This document shows positions 31,090 through 44,900 of a stretch of 64,000 bases of DNA, one piece after another. Position 1 is the first letter of the stretch, and the number at the start of each line of letters is the position of its first letter. The notes beneath the pieces are model-generated. The model was not told the DNA's origin, ran no database searches, and saw nothing but the letters and a program-made list of their open reading frames with translations. A program made the position numbers and the translations under genes. Origin of the DNA: Chamaea fasciata (lineage: Eukaryota > Chordata > Aves > Passeriformes > Sylviidae); contig JARCOQ010000016.1 in NCBI GenBank assembly GCA_029207755.1, positions 9,596,501 to 9,660,500 on the forward strand, in the 5' to 3' direction.

Positions 31090-34000
31090 CTGAGAAGAGA
31101 GGGACACGGTCGGGGCTCGGCTGCTCCCACCTGAACAAGCCCCCAAACCCGGCCAGAAACGCTCAGGGGCTTCCCCAGCCACAGCCACATCTCCCCTGTC
31201 CCTCCTGCCCCGCCTTGTCACACCCCGCCGGTCACCTCCTCATCCTCAAAACCCTTCCTGGAGCCCCCCGTGCTCCAGCCTCTCTGCCCATCTCAGCATT
31301 CCCTTTGTCCGCTTTGGGTTGAAATCCCAAAACCCTCGGGGTCTGTCCCTGGGAAGGAGCTTGCTGTCACTTGCCGCACCAGCAGCATCCACAGGGCACC
31401 TGCAGGCTGCTGTTCCCCCTCGGAATTCCTTCCCAGCCCTGGAAATCCCTCCTGCCCTTCTCCTCCCCCCAGTTTCAGCGGGTGACGAGCATCTCAACCC
31501 AAATATTTTGGGACGGGGCTGGTTTTCATGTCCTGGGGGTTTCAGCTCGCCCCGTAGCACTGCAGAGGAAAATCCCATCACGGGGGTGATGCCCGAGCAC
31601 CAGCTGGGAGTGGAGATGCCCACCAAGGCTCCCTCCTCCTCTGCCTCCAGCCAGGGAGCAGTTAAAGCCAGAAAAAGACTGTTTCCTTTTCAAAAGAAAG
31701 GCGGAAAAAAACCCCCAAAAAACCAAAACCCTGAGGGCCCAGCCATTGTGCCGGCTAAAATTCACTGCTCTGATTGTTCCCTCGCGCACTTTAATGAGGC
31801 ATTAATTGCCGCAGGAATTTACCCAGCCGTGTCACCCCGTGTGACAGAGCGGGTCCTCCCTGCCACCAGCACGGGCACCTGCCCCGCTGCCCTGCACATC
31901 CTCCTCTCCCACCTCCGAGAGTCACCAACCCCTGGAATGTTTGGGAAGGGACCTCAGGGATCATCCAGTGCCACCAGGGACATCTTCCACCAGCCCGGGG
32001 TTCTCCGAGCCCCGGTGTCCAATCTGGCCTGGGACATTTCCAGCCGCGGATTCTCTGGGAATTCCATCCCACTGCTGGGGGCTGTGCCTGGCAGGGTCCC
32101 CATGGGGACAGCGACAGGGACAGGAGGGAGCCACAGCTCTGCCCAGCAGCAGCTGCTCCTTATGTAATGGGAAAAGCTTGAGGTTTTCTGGGATATTTTT
32201 CCCCTGGACTCAGGAAAGAACACTTTATTAAAAGCATTTGTGAGCCACGCCGGGCCCCCACAGCTACCTCCCCCCCAAACGAGAGGCAGAAACCATTTGT
32301 GACTTTCGCCCCCCCCCCCCCTTTTATTTTAATTTTTGCACAGTGCCAGCGTTTTTAGAGCCACCTCCTGCCCCCGGTGCCCTCACCTGGCAGCAGAGCC
32401 CCTCTGGCTGGCACCACTGGGATGCCCTCCAAGGATCCATGAATCCCAGGGCAGCCACGGGTGCTTTACCCGTCCTTTCCAGCACTTTCTGTCCCCCAGA
32501 TCCCAAATAACTGCACTCACCAGACTGACACCTTCCCAAACAGGGGTCAGATCCGTCCCTGAGCTGGTCCAGAGCCAAGGAAAAGCCAAGGGACTGGGAT
32601 TTACTGGGAGCATAGCACAACTCCGCCCTCCTGCTGGGCCTTCCAGGCCAGCCAAGCGTCCTTGACTTTCATTCCATTCAGGAAATGCCCCAGGGTTTTC
32701 CAGGCTGCAGCTCCTCCTGGCAGCTTCCCGAGGCATCCCCGCGGTGTTTCCCTGGATGCCTCCGGGATTTCTGAACGGCTCCTTCCTCATCCTCATCCTC
32801 ACCCCACCCCAACCCTCTCAGCAAACCTGGGCTGGGGGCTTGAACCAGTTCTGACCCTCGGTGGGCAATTGTTTATGACCAATAATTGTTTGTTATTACT
32901 GGGGATGGGAGGCCCTGCAGAGCCCACATTAAACCACAACCTGGCCCTGGACGCCTCCAGGGATGGAGCAGGCACAGCCCCACTGGAAAACTTCTTTTAC
33001 CCCTCCCTTCTTCCTGTAAAGGGACATCGCTGAGCCCCCCAGAGCCACCACACCATGGACAGCTTAATTACAATGCAATTAACGGGAGTTTTAATCAAAG
33101 CCCAGGTCGGGCAGGGCCTCCAGTGGCTGTCATGGGGCGCAGGGAGCTTCAGTCCCCGAAGTGCCCCATCCCAGGGACATCCCGGGATCCCATTCCAGGC
33201 ATTAATTGTGCAGCACCTCCTCTTCCTCAGCAGCCCGAGCGTTTCCAGCTCCTCACACGGTAATTAAACATTTCATGTTTTCATTAACGCCTTAACACTT
33301 CCCCTAAATTACCCCGGTTAATTATTGATAACACCCGGCTCCCTCCAGATCTGGCTTCGACTGGCAAAGAGCAGAGCCAGAGCTTTGTTGTGCTCCACTT
33401 TAGCCCAAACATGAGGGACTTTAATTAAATTTACAGTTTAATTCTTATTGACCTTAAGAGAGCACCGTGGGAATGCTAAGCAGTGCTTGCAGGTACAGGA
33501 CACGGCACTGGGGAGCCTTGGGAGGAATTGGGATTTCCAGAGGAGGGATAAAACCCTTTTACCTCTCTATTAAACTGATAAAATTTTGGTTTTTAATTGA
33601 TAAAACAACTGGCACTCAAGAGGCATCAGAGCAGGGGTTTCCTACGTGGAGATATTCAACACATGAAAATCATTCCTCGGTTAAGGTAACACACAATAAA
33701 TTATGGCAGATAAAACGATGATAAAAATGCAGAAAGCTGCATTAAATCGTGATTAACAGCCACAGCAGGCAGGGAATCAAAGCAGACTTCAAAAGCCGGG
33801 CCAACAAAACTTCCCAGAGTTAATTAGTTCACGATTCCTGATGATTTTTGGAGCAGAACTCCTCCCAGCACCGAGCTCAGAGATCAGGGTATGAACCCTC
33901 AGGAGATAAATAAGTCTCCAGCCCAAAGCATCCCTGAGTTATCACCCAGGGCAGCTCCAGGGAGAAAATTAACTCTCTCCCAGCCCAAAGCAGGAGAGCA

Positions 34001-37000
34001 GACACAACAGTGTTGGGTGGTGCGGGGTCAGGGCTTGCAGGTTCTATGTTATCACCAAAATGAGAATAAAAGGGGGAGGAAAAACCCCTCTCCATCACTA
34101 TTTTTTAAAAAACTGAGCCCTGACAAGAAAAAGGGGAGGGCAGCCGTGCTCAGCCCCATCCCGGCCTCTCCATCACCTCCTTCCCGCAGGAATCGGCGGC
34201 TTCTGTTGGATCAGGGCAGGGCACGGACTGAGCTGGGAGGGAGGAACTGGGGAGGATGAATGGGGAAGGATAAACTGGGAGGGATGGACTGGGAAGAGAT
34301 TAACTGCGAGGGATGGACTGGGAAGGGATGAACTCGGGAGGATGGACTGGGAGGGATGAACTCCCCGAGCCGCCCGGGACTAAATTAGCCCACGTTCCTT
34401 TTTACCCTAATTACCGAGCTGCTCCCCCTCGCCTTCCCCAGCAGGTCCTGCCGGTGCCCCCCAGCCGGCAGAGCCCCCCCAGCGCTCCGCAGCCCCGAGC
34501 TGCCTCCATTATTTTTGATCCTTTCACCAATTCAAAAATGTGCAAATGAGGCCGCGGCTTTCCCAATCAGGCCTGGCCGGGAGCTAATTGGCTTTAAGCA
34601 GGGAGACCTGAATATGCTAATGAGGGCAGTAACAAGGCTGTGATGCGCCTGCGAGGGGAGCCGAGCCCTGGGCTCCACCACGGGCTGACTGAGACACGTC
34701 AATTAACAAGCAGGCAGATAATTTATTAATGCCCCTTTGCACCCCTCTGCCCTTTGCTCCTAATTACAGTTTGATACATGGAACAGCGAGGGGCAGCCCC
34801 ACAGGCTCCTCCTGCCCCCCCAGAAGCTCCAAATTCCCCGCTCGCCCCACGGCTGGGGGGTCTCCAGCCCACACAAAGGACCCTGGAGCTCTCACACCAC
34901 GGGGGACGGGGTCCCTGGGTTGGGGTTGAGGTGGATAAAGAGCCGAGGAGGAGGAAAATGTGCTCGTCTCTTAATGAGGTTTGGGGTGACCCCTCCTCAC
35001 CCTTCTCCACTGTGGAGCAGCTGCAATATATGGAATGACCCCAAAAATGTCACCTGAACTCCCCAGGGACACGACCAGGAACCCCTCACAGCCAAAAAAT
35101 GTCACCTGAACTCCCCAGGGACACGGCCAGGAACCCCTCACAGCCAAAAAATGTCACCTGAACTCCCCAGGGACACTGCCAGGAGCCCCTCACAGCCAAA
35201 AAATGTCACCTGAACTCCCCAGGGACACTGCCAGGAGCCCCTCACAGCCAAAAAATGTCACCTGAACTCCCCAGGGACACTGCCAGGAGCCCCTCACAGC
35301 CAAAAAATGTCACCTGAACTCCCCAGGGACACTGCCAGGAGCCCCTCACAGCCAGCACCGCTGGGCCTGTCCCTGATGGGGTCCAAAAAGAGCATCCAGG
35401 GATTCCTCCTGGAGCACCCAGGGACTCCTCCCTGATGGAGCTTGAATAACTGTGAGTGAAAACGCAGCTGAAGCCAGGGCTTGGGTGAAAACAGGTGGGA
35501 AACAGAACAGCTCCATAAACCTCCAAAAACCCCTCAGAAAATGGGGGCTGGAAGGTGCCCAGCTTGGTGGGGCACTGAATCCCCAAAAGCCCCTCAGAAC
35601 ATGGGGGCTGGCACATGCCATGGTCCCCAGAGCCATGAATAATTTTGGGCACTGAACTCCCAAAAAACCCTTCCGAAAATGGGGGCTGGGACATGCCCAG
35701 CCTGATGTGACCCGGTGAGAACAGGGCTGCACTCCCAGCTCTCCATCCCTCTGGAATGGATTCTCTCGGCGTTGGCAGCAATCAGGAATCTCCCGTCCCC
35801 GGCGTCCCTTTGATTCCCAGCCAGGGGCCAGCCTGTGGCAGGTGTCCTGCCTGTGACCCGGGTCAACCGAGGGCTCTGATCTCCAAATGACCCTTCCCAG
35901 CAGTGCCCGTGTGTCCCGAGCTCAAACAGCTTGCAGATGAAGGAGCAACAGACTGGAGATGATTTATTCAGGAATTAAAGGTTCAGTACCCCTTTTAAAG
36001 GCTGCTCCTCGGCACTGTCAGCCTTCATTGCACACAATTAAAGGCCTTGGCTGCCCCAGCCCCCGCTCCTGCCTTCCTGGGGAAGGAAATCAAACAAAAC
36101 CAACCCCACCCCCGGCCCCGGGGGGGCTCTGCTGAAGGATTCGGGAACTTGGGGCAGGAGCAGCCCTGAGCTCCAGCCTGGGAAGATGCTCCAGCTCCGG
36201 TCTCTGCTGGGGATGGGGGATGGAGCACTTGGGTTTGGTCCCCGTTTGCTGGAGGGGTTGGAGCCCTCCTGGATGCCTGTGCAAAGGCTGTTCCTGCAGC
36301 TGGAGCTGCACTGGGGAGGATTTATCCCTCCTAGTTATCTCTTTCCTCTTTATTCCTTCTCCTGGTTGTGCCTCATGCTGGTTATTCCTTCTCCTGGTTA
36401 TCCTTCCTCCTCTTTATTTCTTCTCCTGGTTACCCCTTCTGGTTATCCTTCCTCATGGTTATCCTTCTTCCTCTTTATTCCTCCTCCTGGTTATCCTCTA
36501 GCCTGGATATCCCTTCTCCTCTTTATTCCTTCATCCTGGTTATCCATCCTCCTGCTTATCCCTCCTCCTCTTTATCCTTTCTCCTGGTTGTCTCTTCCTC
36601 ATTCCTCCTCCTGGTTATCCCTTCCCTTTATTCCTCCTCCTGGTTATCCCTCCTCCTCTTTATTTCTTCTCCTGGTTATCCTTTCTCCTCTCTATCCCTC
36701 CTCCTGTTTTATCCCTCTGGAGAAAACTCGGCCCCTGCAGCAGTTCAGCATGTCCCATGGCCTGCAGGCGCTGCAAACTCCACCTGAATTCCCAGCCGGG
36801 CGAGGAGATGGGGACAAACCCCGGCACGGTGGGGATGGATCCTTCCCTTCCCAGCCCTGAGAGCTGCGGTGGCTGCGGGGAGCGGCTCCCGCGGGCTCGA
36901 GCAGCAGGAATTCAATGAAAAGCTTCCTTCCCTCTTAGGAAAGAAAGGGAAGAAATCCTCTGGCAGCAGCAGCAGCCGGGATAATCCCTTTCCGAGGCAG

Positions 37001-40000
37001 TAAATTTCCCTGCAGCTCCCCCGGCAAGTAATCCGGAGGATTATTGCACCTTTCAGCACAGGCAGCCTTTAAACGGCCTCTCCCCTCGCCGTGGGTCTGG
37101 TGCTTTATGACCTGACCTACTGTCTGAGCAGGGGGAAACACAAATTACCCTCCTCTGAACCCGCAGCACAGACACTGGTGACAGATTTTATCCCCCTGGT
37201 AACAGGGATCCTTGGGAGCGCCAATAAATAAGGGGGAAATTGCCCTTGGAGCTGCTGGGGAGGGAAGGGGACCCCACCAACCTTGACTGTCCCAAGGTTT
37301 CGTTTAAAAAAAAATCACAATAAAAAAATCCCCGGGACCACTCTGTCTAAAGCCCTTTTTTCATTTACAAATATAAAAAAATTACGTTCATTAGTTCTCA
37401 CTAGATTTTCCCCTGACAGCAACAGGCTGGTCCTGCCTGGTTCCCCACCTTGATGGAGGAGAGCAAAAAAAAGGCATAAAAAGGCCACAAAAATCCTTGA
37501 GGTTTTCAGGTTTACAACTACACCGAGAGCAGAAATAGGAATTCAAGGAGAAGGAAGGGACCCTTTCCACTATCCCAGGTTCCTCCAGCCTGGCCTTGGA
37601 CACTCCCAGGGATCCAGAGGCAGCCACAACTTCTCCGGGAATCTGTGCCAGGACTTCCCCACGCTCACAGGGTGGATTTATTGGGAAGGATTTATTCCCA
37701 ATATCCCACCCGTGTCCCGGTGAAGCCATTCCCCCTTGTCCTGTCACCGCCATCCCCAGGGGACACTGGCTGGGGACACTCCCAGCCCACGAGCAGCGCT
37801 CCTTTGAGCCACAAGCTCTCAGCGCTAATTAGCCCGTCGTAATTAAGCGGGGCACGGCGCAGGTGGCAGGACCCGCATCCCCCCGTGCGGCTGCCATCCC
37901 TCCTTGTCCCAATCCCGGGGGATTTATTCTGGAGATTTGATTCTGGAATAAACCTGGGGGATTTAATTCTGATTCTGGAGGATTCCATCCCGCGCATCCC
38001 GGCCCGGCCCCGCCGCAGGTGCGGGAGCAGCGGGAGGGAGGGAGGGAGGAAGGAAGGAAGGAAGGATGGAAAAAAGCATGGAAAAAGGAGGAATCCGCAC
38101 ATGTCTGGCAGAGGCAGCCCCTCCCGCCGCCCGCCAATTGGCAGCTGCTCCGATTTGATCAGCAGCTGCTGACGAGGCTTCAGACAAGTCCCCGGAGCCA
38201 TGAATAATTTCAGGGTGTTTGTGTTTATTTGATCTCGGTATGGGGGCAGCCCCGGACCCTGGCGGAGCCGCGGGGAAGGGGCAGCCGGGCTCTCCAGATG
38301 GTCCCTCCAAGGCCACCGCGGGCAGGGCTGGCTGTCCCCTGGCTGTCCCCTGGTCCTGCTCCTCACCCTCCTCCTGCACAGCCAGCGGCACGAGGAGGGG
38401 TCTCCCCAAAAACTTTTAGGGAAAAGAATAGAAAAGATCCTCCCAGCCTCACCATTCCAACGTTTTCAAGTCGTTTATCCAGCTTTTCCTCTTTCAAAAG
38501 AACAAAAAGGGGAACTTTGGTGCTTTCTGGGCTCAGTGACACGTGCCAGGACCACCAGGTCCCGTTGGCATCACCAAAGGTTCAGATATTGGACAGGGAT
38601 TAATCAGGGTTGGGTCTGATGCTAAAAAACCAAAGATGTGGGAGCTGATCCATCCCATGGAAGCTTCTGCAAAAACCATTTCCCAGTCTGGTTCTGCCCT
38701 GCTGAGCAAGCACCAAGGCCTGCTTGAAATTGATATAAATACATAAATATTGTGGACTTTTCACAAGTGTTAAGATAAATGCTCTGTGTCTAATGTTAAA
38801 ACGGCTTTGCTGTACAAATACAGTTTTTATCTCTGCCATTAGCAAAAATCAAGCATAGTACTAATAGTTGATATAGTTAATATAATATTATATATAATAG
38901 TTAATATACATATATAATATAATATAGTAGTTAATAATATAATATGTTTAAACTGTCTGCTTAACTGGAATAACATCCAGTCAAAATAAAATAAAGACCC
39001 TGCTACTGACAGGCCAACTATGAACACCTGCCATCTACAGAAATTATAGACCCAAGCTCAAACTAGAAGTGATAATGAAGATTAATTAAAACCACAACAA
39101 AAAAAACCTTTCTGCATGCTCTAAAAAAGCGACCTCAAAGAGAAGCTGTGTTTAACAGTTCCTAGAATATGGAAACCAGTTTATGGAAAAGTTGAAATAT
39201 GCATAAGGGTCTCTAAGTATACAACGAGCTGATAGAATAGAAAAAGTATTTAAGGAGGATCTCTATTATCGCAGGGAAAATGCCACCCTGACCCCCCTGT
39301 CCTGGCCACCAACCCCACACTCAGCTGCTGTGTCCCCCCAGAGCAGGTTCTGGCTCTCCACGGGCACATCCCACACGTGTCCCAGCTGAGGATGGCTCCA
39401 GGCTGCGGGAGCTCCTCTGTCCCCCCTCCTCCCAAACCCCAAAACTGGGTGTTTCTTTGGTGTTTGTCTCGCTGTCACACTGCTCTGGTTGGGATGGAAA
39501 GGAAAATGCCTCCAGTTTTCCACAGAAACAGCAAAGATTCCCCATCTGTGTCAAATTTGTAATCCAGCCTGAGGGAAGATGGGAAACAAATTTAGCTCTT
39601 TTTTTTTTTTTTTTTTTCCTTTACTATCAGAAAAAGCCTCATTTCCTGGTGAGGAGCTTTGCCCACAGCATGGCAGGGATGGGAGGCACCATTCCCAAAC
39701 TTCTCTGTGCCATCCCAGAAGGGATGAGAAGGAAATTGGGAGAGGAGCCCCAGCATGGAAAAATGGTTCTGGTCTCCACCAACCTGCTCAGCCACCCCCA
39801 GGTGTGGGATTATCCCCTTTTCTGACCCAGACATGGGGCAACTGAGAGAGGCTTTAAAAACTTTTACTCCATTTTCAGTCTCGTGTGAAGGGTGAGACAA
39901 TACAGGTGTTACAATTCAGGCCATCACAATCAGAAGCCAAACTATTTCCTAATTACAAAACATTATAAGAGTTTTTTGGCCTATTTTTTGCTGCTTTTGC

Positions 40001-41884
40001 CACACAATGCTGTTAATGCCTTAAAGCAAATCATCTAAAATCACCCCTTGTGGGTCCTGCTACAATGCACCTTTCATGGTTCTATTTTCATATTTATGTG
40101 TTCCATACATTCACCTTTCATAGTTCTATTTCTCTCAAGTATCTGGTGTATTTTCAAGGCCATCATTTAAAACTCGTTTCCAGTTCCATTTCTCTCTCTC
40201 AGCAATGTCTGTGCTGTCCCATGGCATTTCTAAGTCAGCATTTCTTATCTCAGAGTTTGCACACAGATGCTCAAGGGGCTGTGTGAGCCTCCTGTCAGGC
40301 TTTGGGAATTCCCTCCAAATCCATTTCCCACGTGTAGGGATCCCTGCAGCCCATCCTCACACGGGACCCCATAACTGCTGCCTGCACAGGTGAGGGAGTG
40401 AACCCCACAAATCCTGCACCACGAGGTTTGGGAATGCTGGGGATGCTGCTGGGACTCTCCGCTCCCCTCACACCAGGCTCAGCTGGTCCCCAGGAGAAGG
40501 AAATCCCACACCAGGGAGGGAGCCGGGGTGGATTTACGCACTTTGCTGCAAAAAAAAAAAAAAAAAGAGGAAAGCTGTTCCTGCAGCTGTGGAAAAAGGG
40601 GCTTGGAGATGTTGGGAGGATCAGGAATGTCCCAGGAGAGGTTGGACAGGGCTTGGAGCAGCCTGGGATGGTGGAAGGTGTCCCTGTCGTTGTCAGGGGG
40701 TGGCATTGGGTGGGTTTTAAGGTCCCTCCAACCCAATTCCAAACCAGTCTGGAATTCCAGGATGTTTCTGCAGCTTCCCTGGCCATGGGCAGCTCTGGGG
40801 GAGCCCCAGGTGATGGAGGTGGGGGTTCCATCCATCCTGTCAGCGCTCCCTCCTTCCCTCCAGCAGGAACAACGGGGAATTCTCTAACAAAACACTTTTT
40901 TCTTCACTGGAAAAACTTCAGTTTGTGGCAACTGCAGCTCTTTGAGGGAAAGAACTGGATTTTGCTTATTTTTAGCCTGGTTTCCTAAGGAAGTGTGGCT
41001 TGAGCAGTCACACTGTCTGTCTGTCTGTCCAGCTGTCTGTTTGTCGGATCCCACCAGCCCATTCCAGCCGGATCTGACGGGGGACGAGGATCAAAAATAG
41101 GAATTTTTGCACATTTCCGTGGAAAGCTGCAGCTGAGTGGTGGCCAGGACCCCGAGCACTGCCCCCGAGGCAGCTCCAGCCCAGCCCGGAGCCAGCAGCA
41201 CCACCCACACCAGTCCAGTCCACACCAGTCCCACCAGTCGGCCTTTCAGGCTCTCCCCAGGGTGAGCTTTGAGGTCCCTTCCACCCCAAACCTTTCCACA
41301 ATTCCACAGAATCCCAGAGCCAACCCCACCCCAGCAGGAGCAAGGCCATGACCCCACACCCCTGTGGGATTGCCCTGGCATCCCAAACAGGACCCTGGCG
41401 TGCTCCCTGTCCCTGGGATGTGACGGGGAGGCATCTTCCCAAGCCCAGGGCCCTGACAGGACCACAATTTCCCCATTTTCCCCCCTTTTTGAATGGAAGG
41501 GAGGGGAAATCCGGGGCTGTTTGGAGCTGTGGGAGCGGCAGGGGGCCAGGAGGCGTTTCTGCCGCGGCGCCACCGGGACACTGGGCAGGACACTGGGGGC
41601 TTGTTTGCTGCTGGAGCCCCGCAGGGTGGGAGGTTTGGGGCTGGCAGGAGCATTTCCCAAACCCTCCCTCGGCTGGTGACAGCCCCCAGCCCGTGGGACG
41701 TCTGCCAGTGTCCCCTTCTGTGGGTTTCTTATCTTTATTTCTTCGTGTCAGAGGCAGGATTGATGCTTGGGACACAGTTCTCATGTTTGGACTCAGATAT
41801 TTATGAATTCTTATCCATAGCACAGTCTCACGGATGGAGGGATGATGGATGGATGGATGGATGGATGGATGGATGGACGGATGG

Positions 41885-41920
<36 letters not shown>

Positions 41921-44900
41921 ACAGCCCAGGAAGTGCTGCTGGTTTCAGTTTGAGGGAAAAGCAACCACAGGGATGTGCTGGGATTTGGGGCTTCTCCCAT
42001 TTGGGGTGTTTTCCCAGCAGCCAGGGCTTTCTGCAGGGATCCTGGGGACAGGGACACCACAGCAGGCCTGGGACACACACACTGTGCCCGTGGGCACCGG
42101 GATCATCCTCCTCTGGATCCCCCATGGGATGCCAAGGATGTCACACAGGCAGTCAGGAGGAATTCTGCTCCAGGATTAAACCTAAATATGGGGGAATAAA
42201 AGTACTTCTGGAAAGTGACCTTGCAGCAAATTGGTTTTTCCCCGCACAGCAGCAGCAGCAGCTTTGGAGTCAAACACACAACCCCAACCCTTCTCTAGGC
42301 ATTCCCAAATAGTTGGGTTTTTTTTTATTTTTTTCCTCCCAGTTATTGTGAAAATTTAGATCAGAAAACGTGTTGGGTAAAAAAAAGAAAAAAAAATTCA
42401 ATTCCCCACAGCCTGCAGAGCCTCATCAAAAATCCATTTGAAGTATTACTCTCAAATCCCTCATGGCAATGGGATATTTTAAGGTCAGTTAAACTTATTA
42501 TTCACTCAAGATTTGCTTTCAGGTCCCTGCATATTTCAAACAGATTTTCCCTCATCTCTAACCCAACTGTGTTACAAAAAGCCCTTTCCTCCTCCTCCCC
42601 CCTCTTTTTTTTTTTTTTTCCTGAAAAGAAGGAAAAAAAAAAGTTGTCAAAAGAAAAGATCCTAATCAGAAACAGCTTCTGAAGCCTAAAGAGCTGCTAC
42701 AGTTTGTACTTGTTACCCAAAAACACTGACTGCTATCTGCAGATCCCTAAATCCCCTGACTCCCAAAGCACTGAATGGAGCCCTGCTCGGAAAAGAGGAA
42801 TTAACTCGAATTTGTTTTTCTTATTTGCAATTCATTTCCTTGCAACAGGGTTTCTACACAGGTTTAATTCTTTTTTTTTTTTTTTTTTCTCCCTCTCTCC
42901 TTGTACAAGGAAAAGAAGCAACTTCCAGGGCTGCAGCCTGGGTTGGTTTTGGATTATTTGGGATTTCCAGCTTGATGGAACTGCAGGTTCTGCTCCTACC
43001 ATGCCTTTCCCCTCACAGGTACTTATGGTTGTGTTGTTTTTGTTTATATTTTTTTACAGAAAGATCACCTAAAAATTAGAATTTTTAAAATTTCCCTTAA
43101 ACCACAAATCTCCCTTTTTCAGCCTGGAGAAGGGAAAGCTCCAGGGAGAGCTCAGAGCCCTTCCAGGGCCTGAAGGAGAGCTGGAGACGGACCTGGGACG
43201 AGGGATGGAGGGACAGGACACAGGGAATGGCTTCACATTGGGAAAGGGGGGATTTGGGTGGGATTTTGGGAAGGAATTCCTGGCTGGGAGGGTGGGAAGG
43301 GACAGGGATGGATTTCCCAGAGAAGCTGTGGCTGCCCCGTCCCTGGAAGTGTCCAGGGAGCACCCTGAGATAGTGGAAGGTGTTGGGAGTGGAACTGGAT
43401 GATCCTTAAGGTCCCTCCCAACCCAACCAGTCTGGAATTCCCTGATTTCAGCCTCCCCCGGGACCCATCTGAGCTCCTGTAATGCACACGGCGTGGGGCC
43501 TCTCCCAAATCCTCCCTTTCCCTGGGACGGAGGGGATTTGGGAGAACCATCCCTACAAACCATCCCCTGCTCCCCCAGGAGGAGAATTCCCCAAATCCCC
43601 GGAGGTCACGAGCTGCATTAAAATCTCTGCCCCAAGCCACCCCGGCAGGCGAATTGAGCCGAGGGGAGGAGATTGCGGACCGGAGGAGATTTGCAAGCGT
43701 CCTAATCTTGCTGGGGAGAGCGAAGACTTTGGGAATCGCTCCCCGCTCTCGGTGCCTGCAGCCATCTGGCCTGCATTTCTCCACTCCCTCCGTCGGGCAT
43801 ATGCTGCTTTTATCCCCGCTCCTGCTCCAGCTCTACTTGTGCACCCTCCAAATCCCTGCTCATTCCCAGCCTGGCTCCCAGCGAGCCAACCTGGCCCTCG
43901 GAGCTGCTCCCACCCGCTGATTTCTGCCTAAAAAAAAATCCCTGTTTGCACCAAACAAGGCGGGGTGAGATGTAATTCCAAGCTGGGAGGATCCTGGAGG
44001 ATCCTGCCAGGAAGGGCTGGGAGGGGAGAGCTCCTGCAGCAGGAGCAGAGCCCCCAAAATGAGCTTTTCCCTCAGATCCCACAGTGCTCCCCAGCCTGGA
44101 ACCACACAGCTCTGCTGGGCACTGGTACGTGGGATAACATCTGCAATAATGCATGGGATAATATGGGATAAGACATGGGATAATGCACAGGATAACACAT
44201 GGGATAACATAGGATAACACATGGATAATGTGGGATAAAACATGGGATAACACATGGGATAATGCACAGGATAATATGGGATAACACGTGGGATAATGGG
44301 ATAAAACATGGGATAATGCATGGGATGTCATGCGATAACACACGGGATAAGTCATGGGATAACACACGGGATAAAACATGGGATAACATGGAACAGCACA
44401 CGAGATAATGCATGAAATAATGTGGGATAACACATGGAATAACCTGGGATAACACATGGGATAACTTGGGATAACACATGGGATAAAATATGGGATAACA
44501 CATAGGATAATATGGGATAAAACACAGGATAACATGGGGTCAAACATAGGATAACACACGGGATAACACAGGATAAAACGCGGGATAATGTGGGATAGCA
44601 CACGGGATAGCACATGGGATAAGACATCCAGGCTATCCCAGTCAAGGTGTGGGCTCTCACACCACCTTCTCCCATCAGCCCACTCTTCCCACCTTTCTCT
44701 CCCAGCCAGGAATTCCTCCCTCTAACAAGCAGAACATCCAAAGTGGGCCCAGAACTACAAATAGCAGGAGGGAACAGGAGAAAGAGGAATGATGCTCCAG
44801 CAACAAAGGCTCCCAGATTTGGGAACTTCTGCAGACCTCCAGGGGCAAGAGGAGGAGATGCAGCAGTCCGGGAGGGCAGGCAGAGCTGTCACTCCGTGCT

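Noticed and set aside
35041..35354. CRISPR-like direct repeats
   Set aside because: The 52-bp units abut with no unique spacers, there are no cas genes, and the DNA is vertebrate.
38700..40400. An intact endogenous retrovirus
   Set aside because: Only LTR-like non-coding sequence is visible; no gag, pol or env frame was found between or around the pieces.
41008..42078. 356-codon minus-strand open frame
   Set aside because: It reads through the GGAT array and flanking GC-rich DNA; no domain and no splice logic.
43810..44613. 267-codon minus-strand frame with repeated Cys-Tyr-Pro and Leu-Ser-His
   Set aside because: It is open only because the GGGATAA array lacks stops in that frame.
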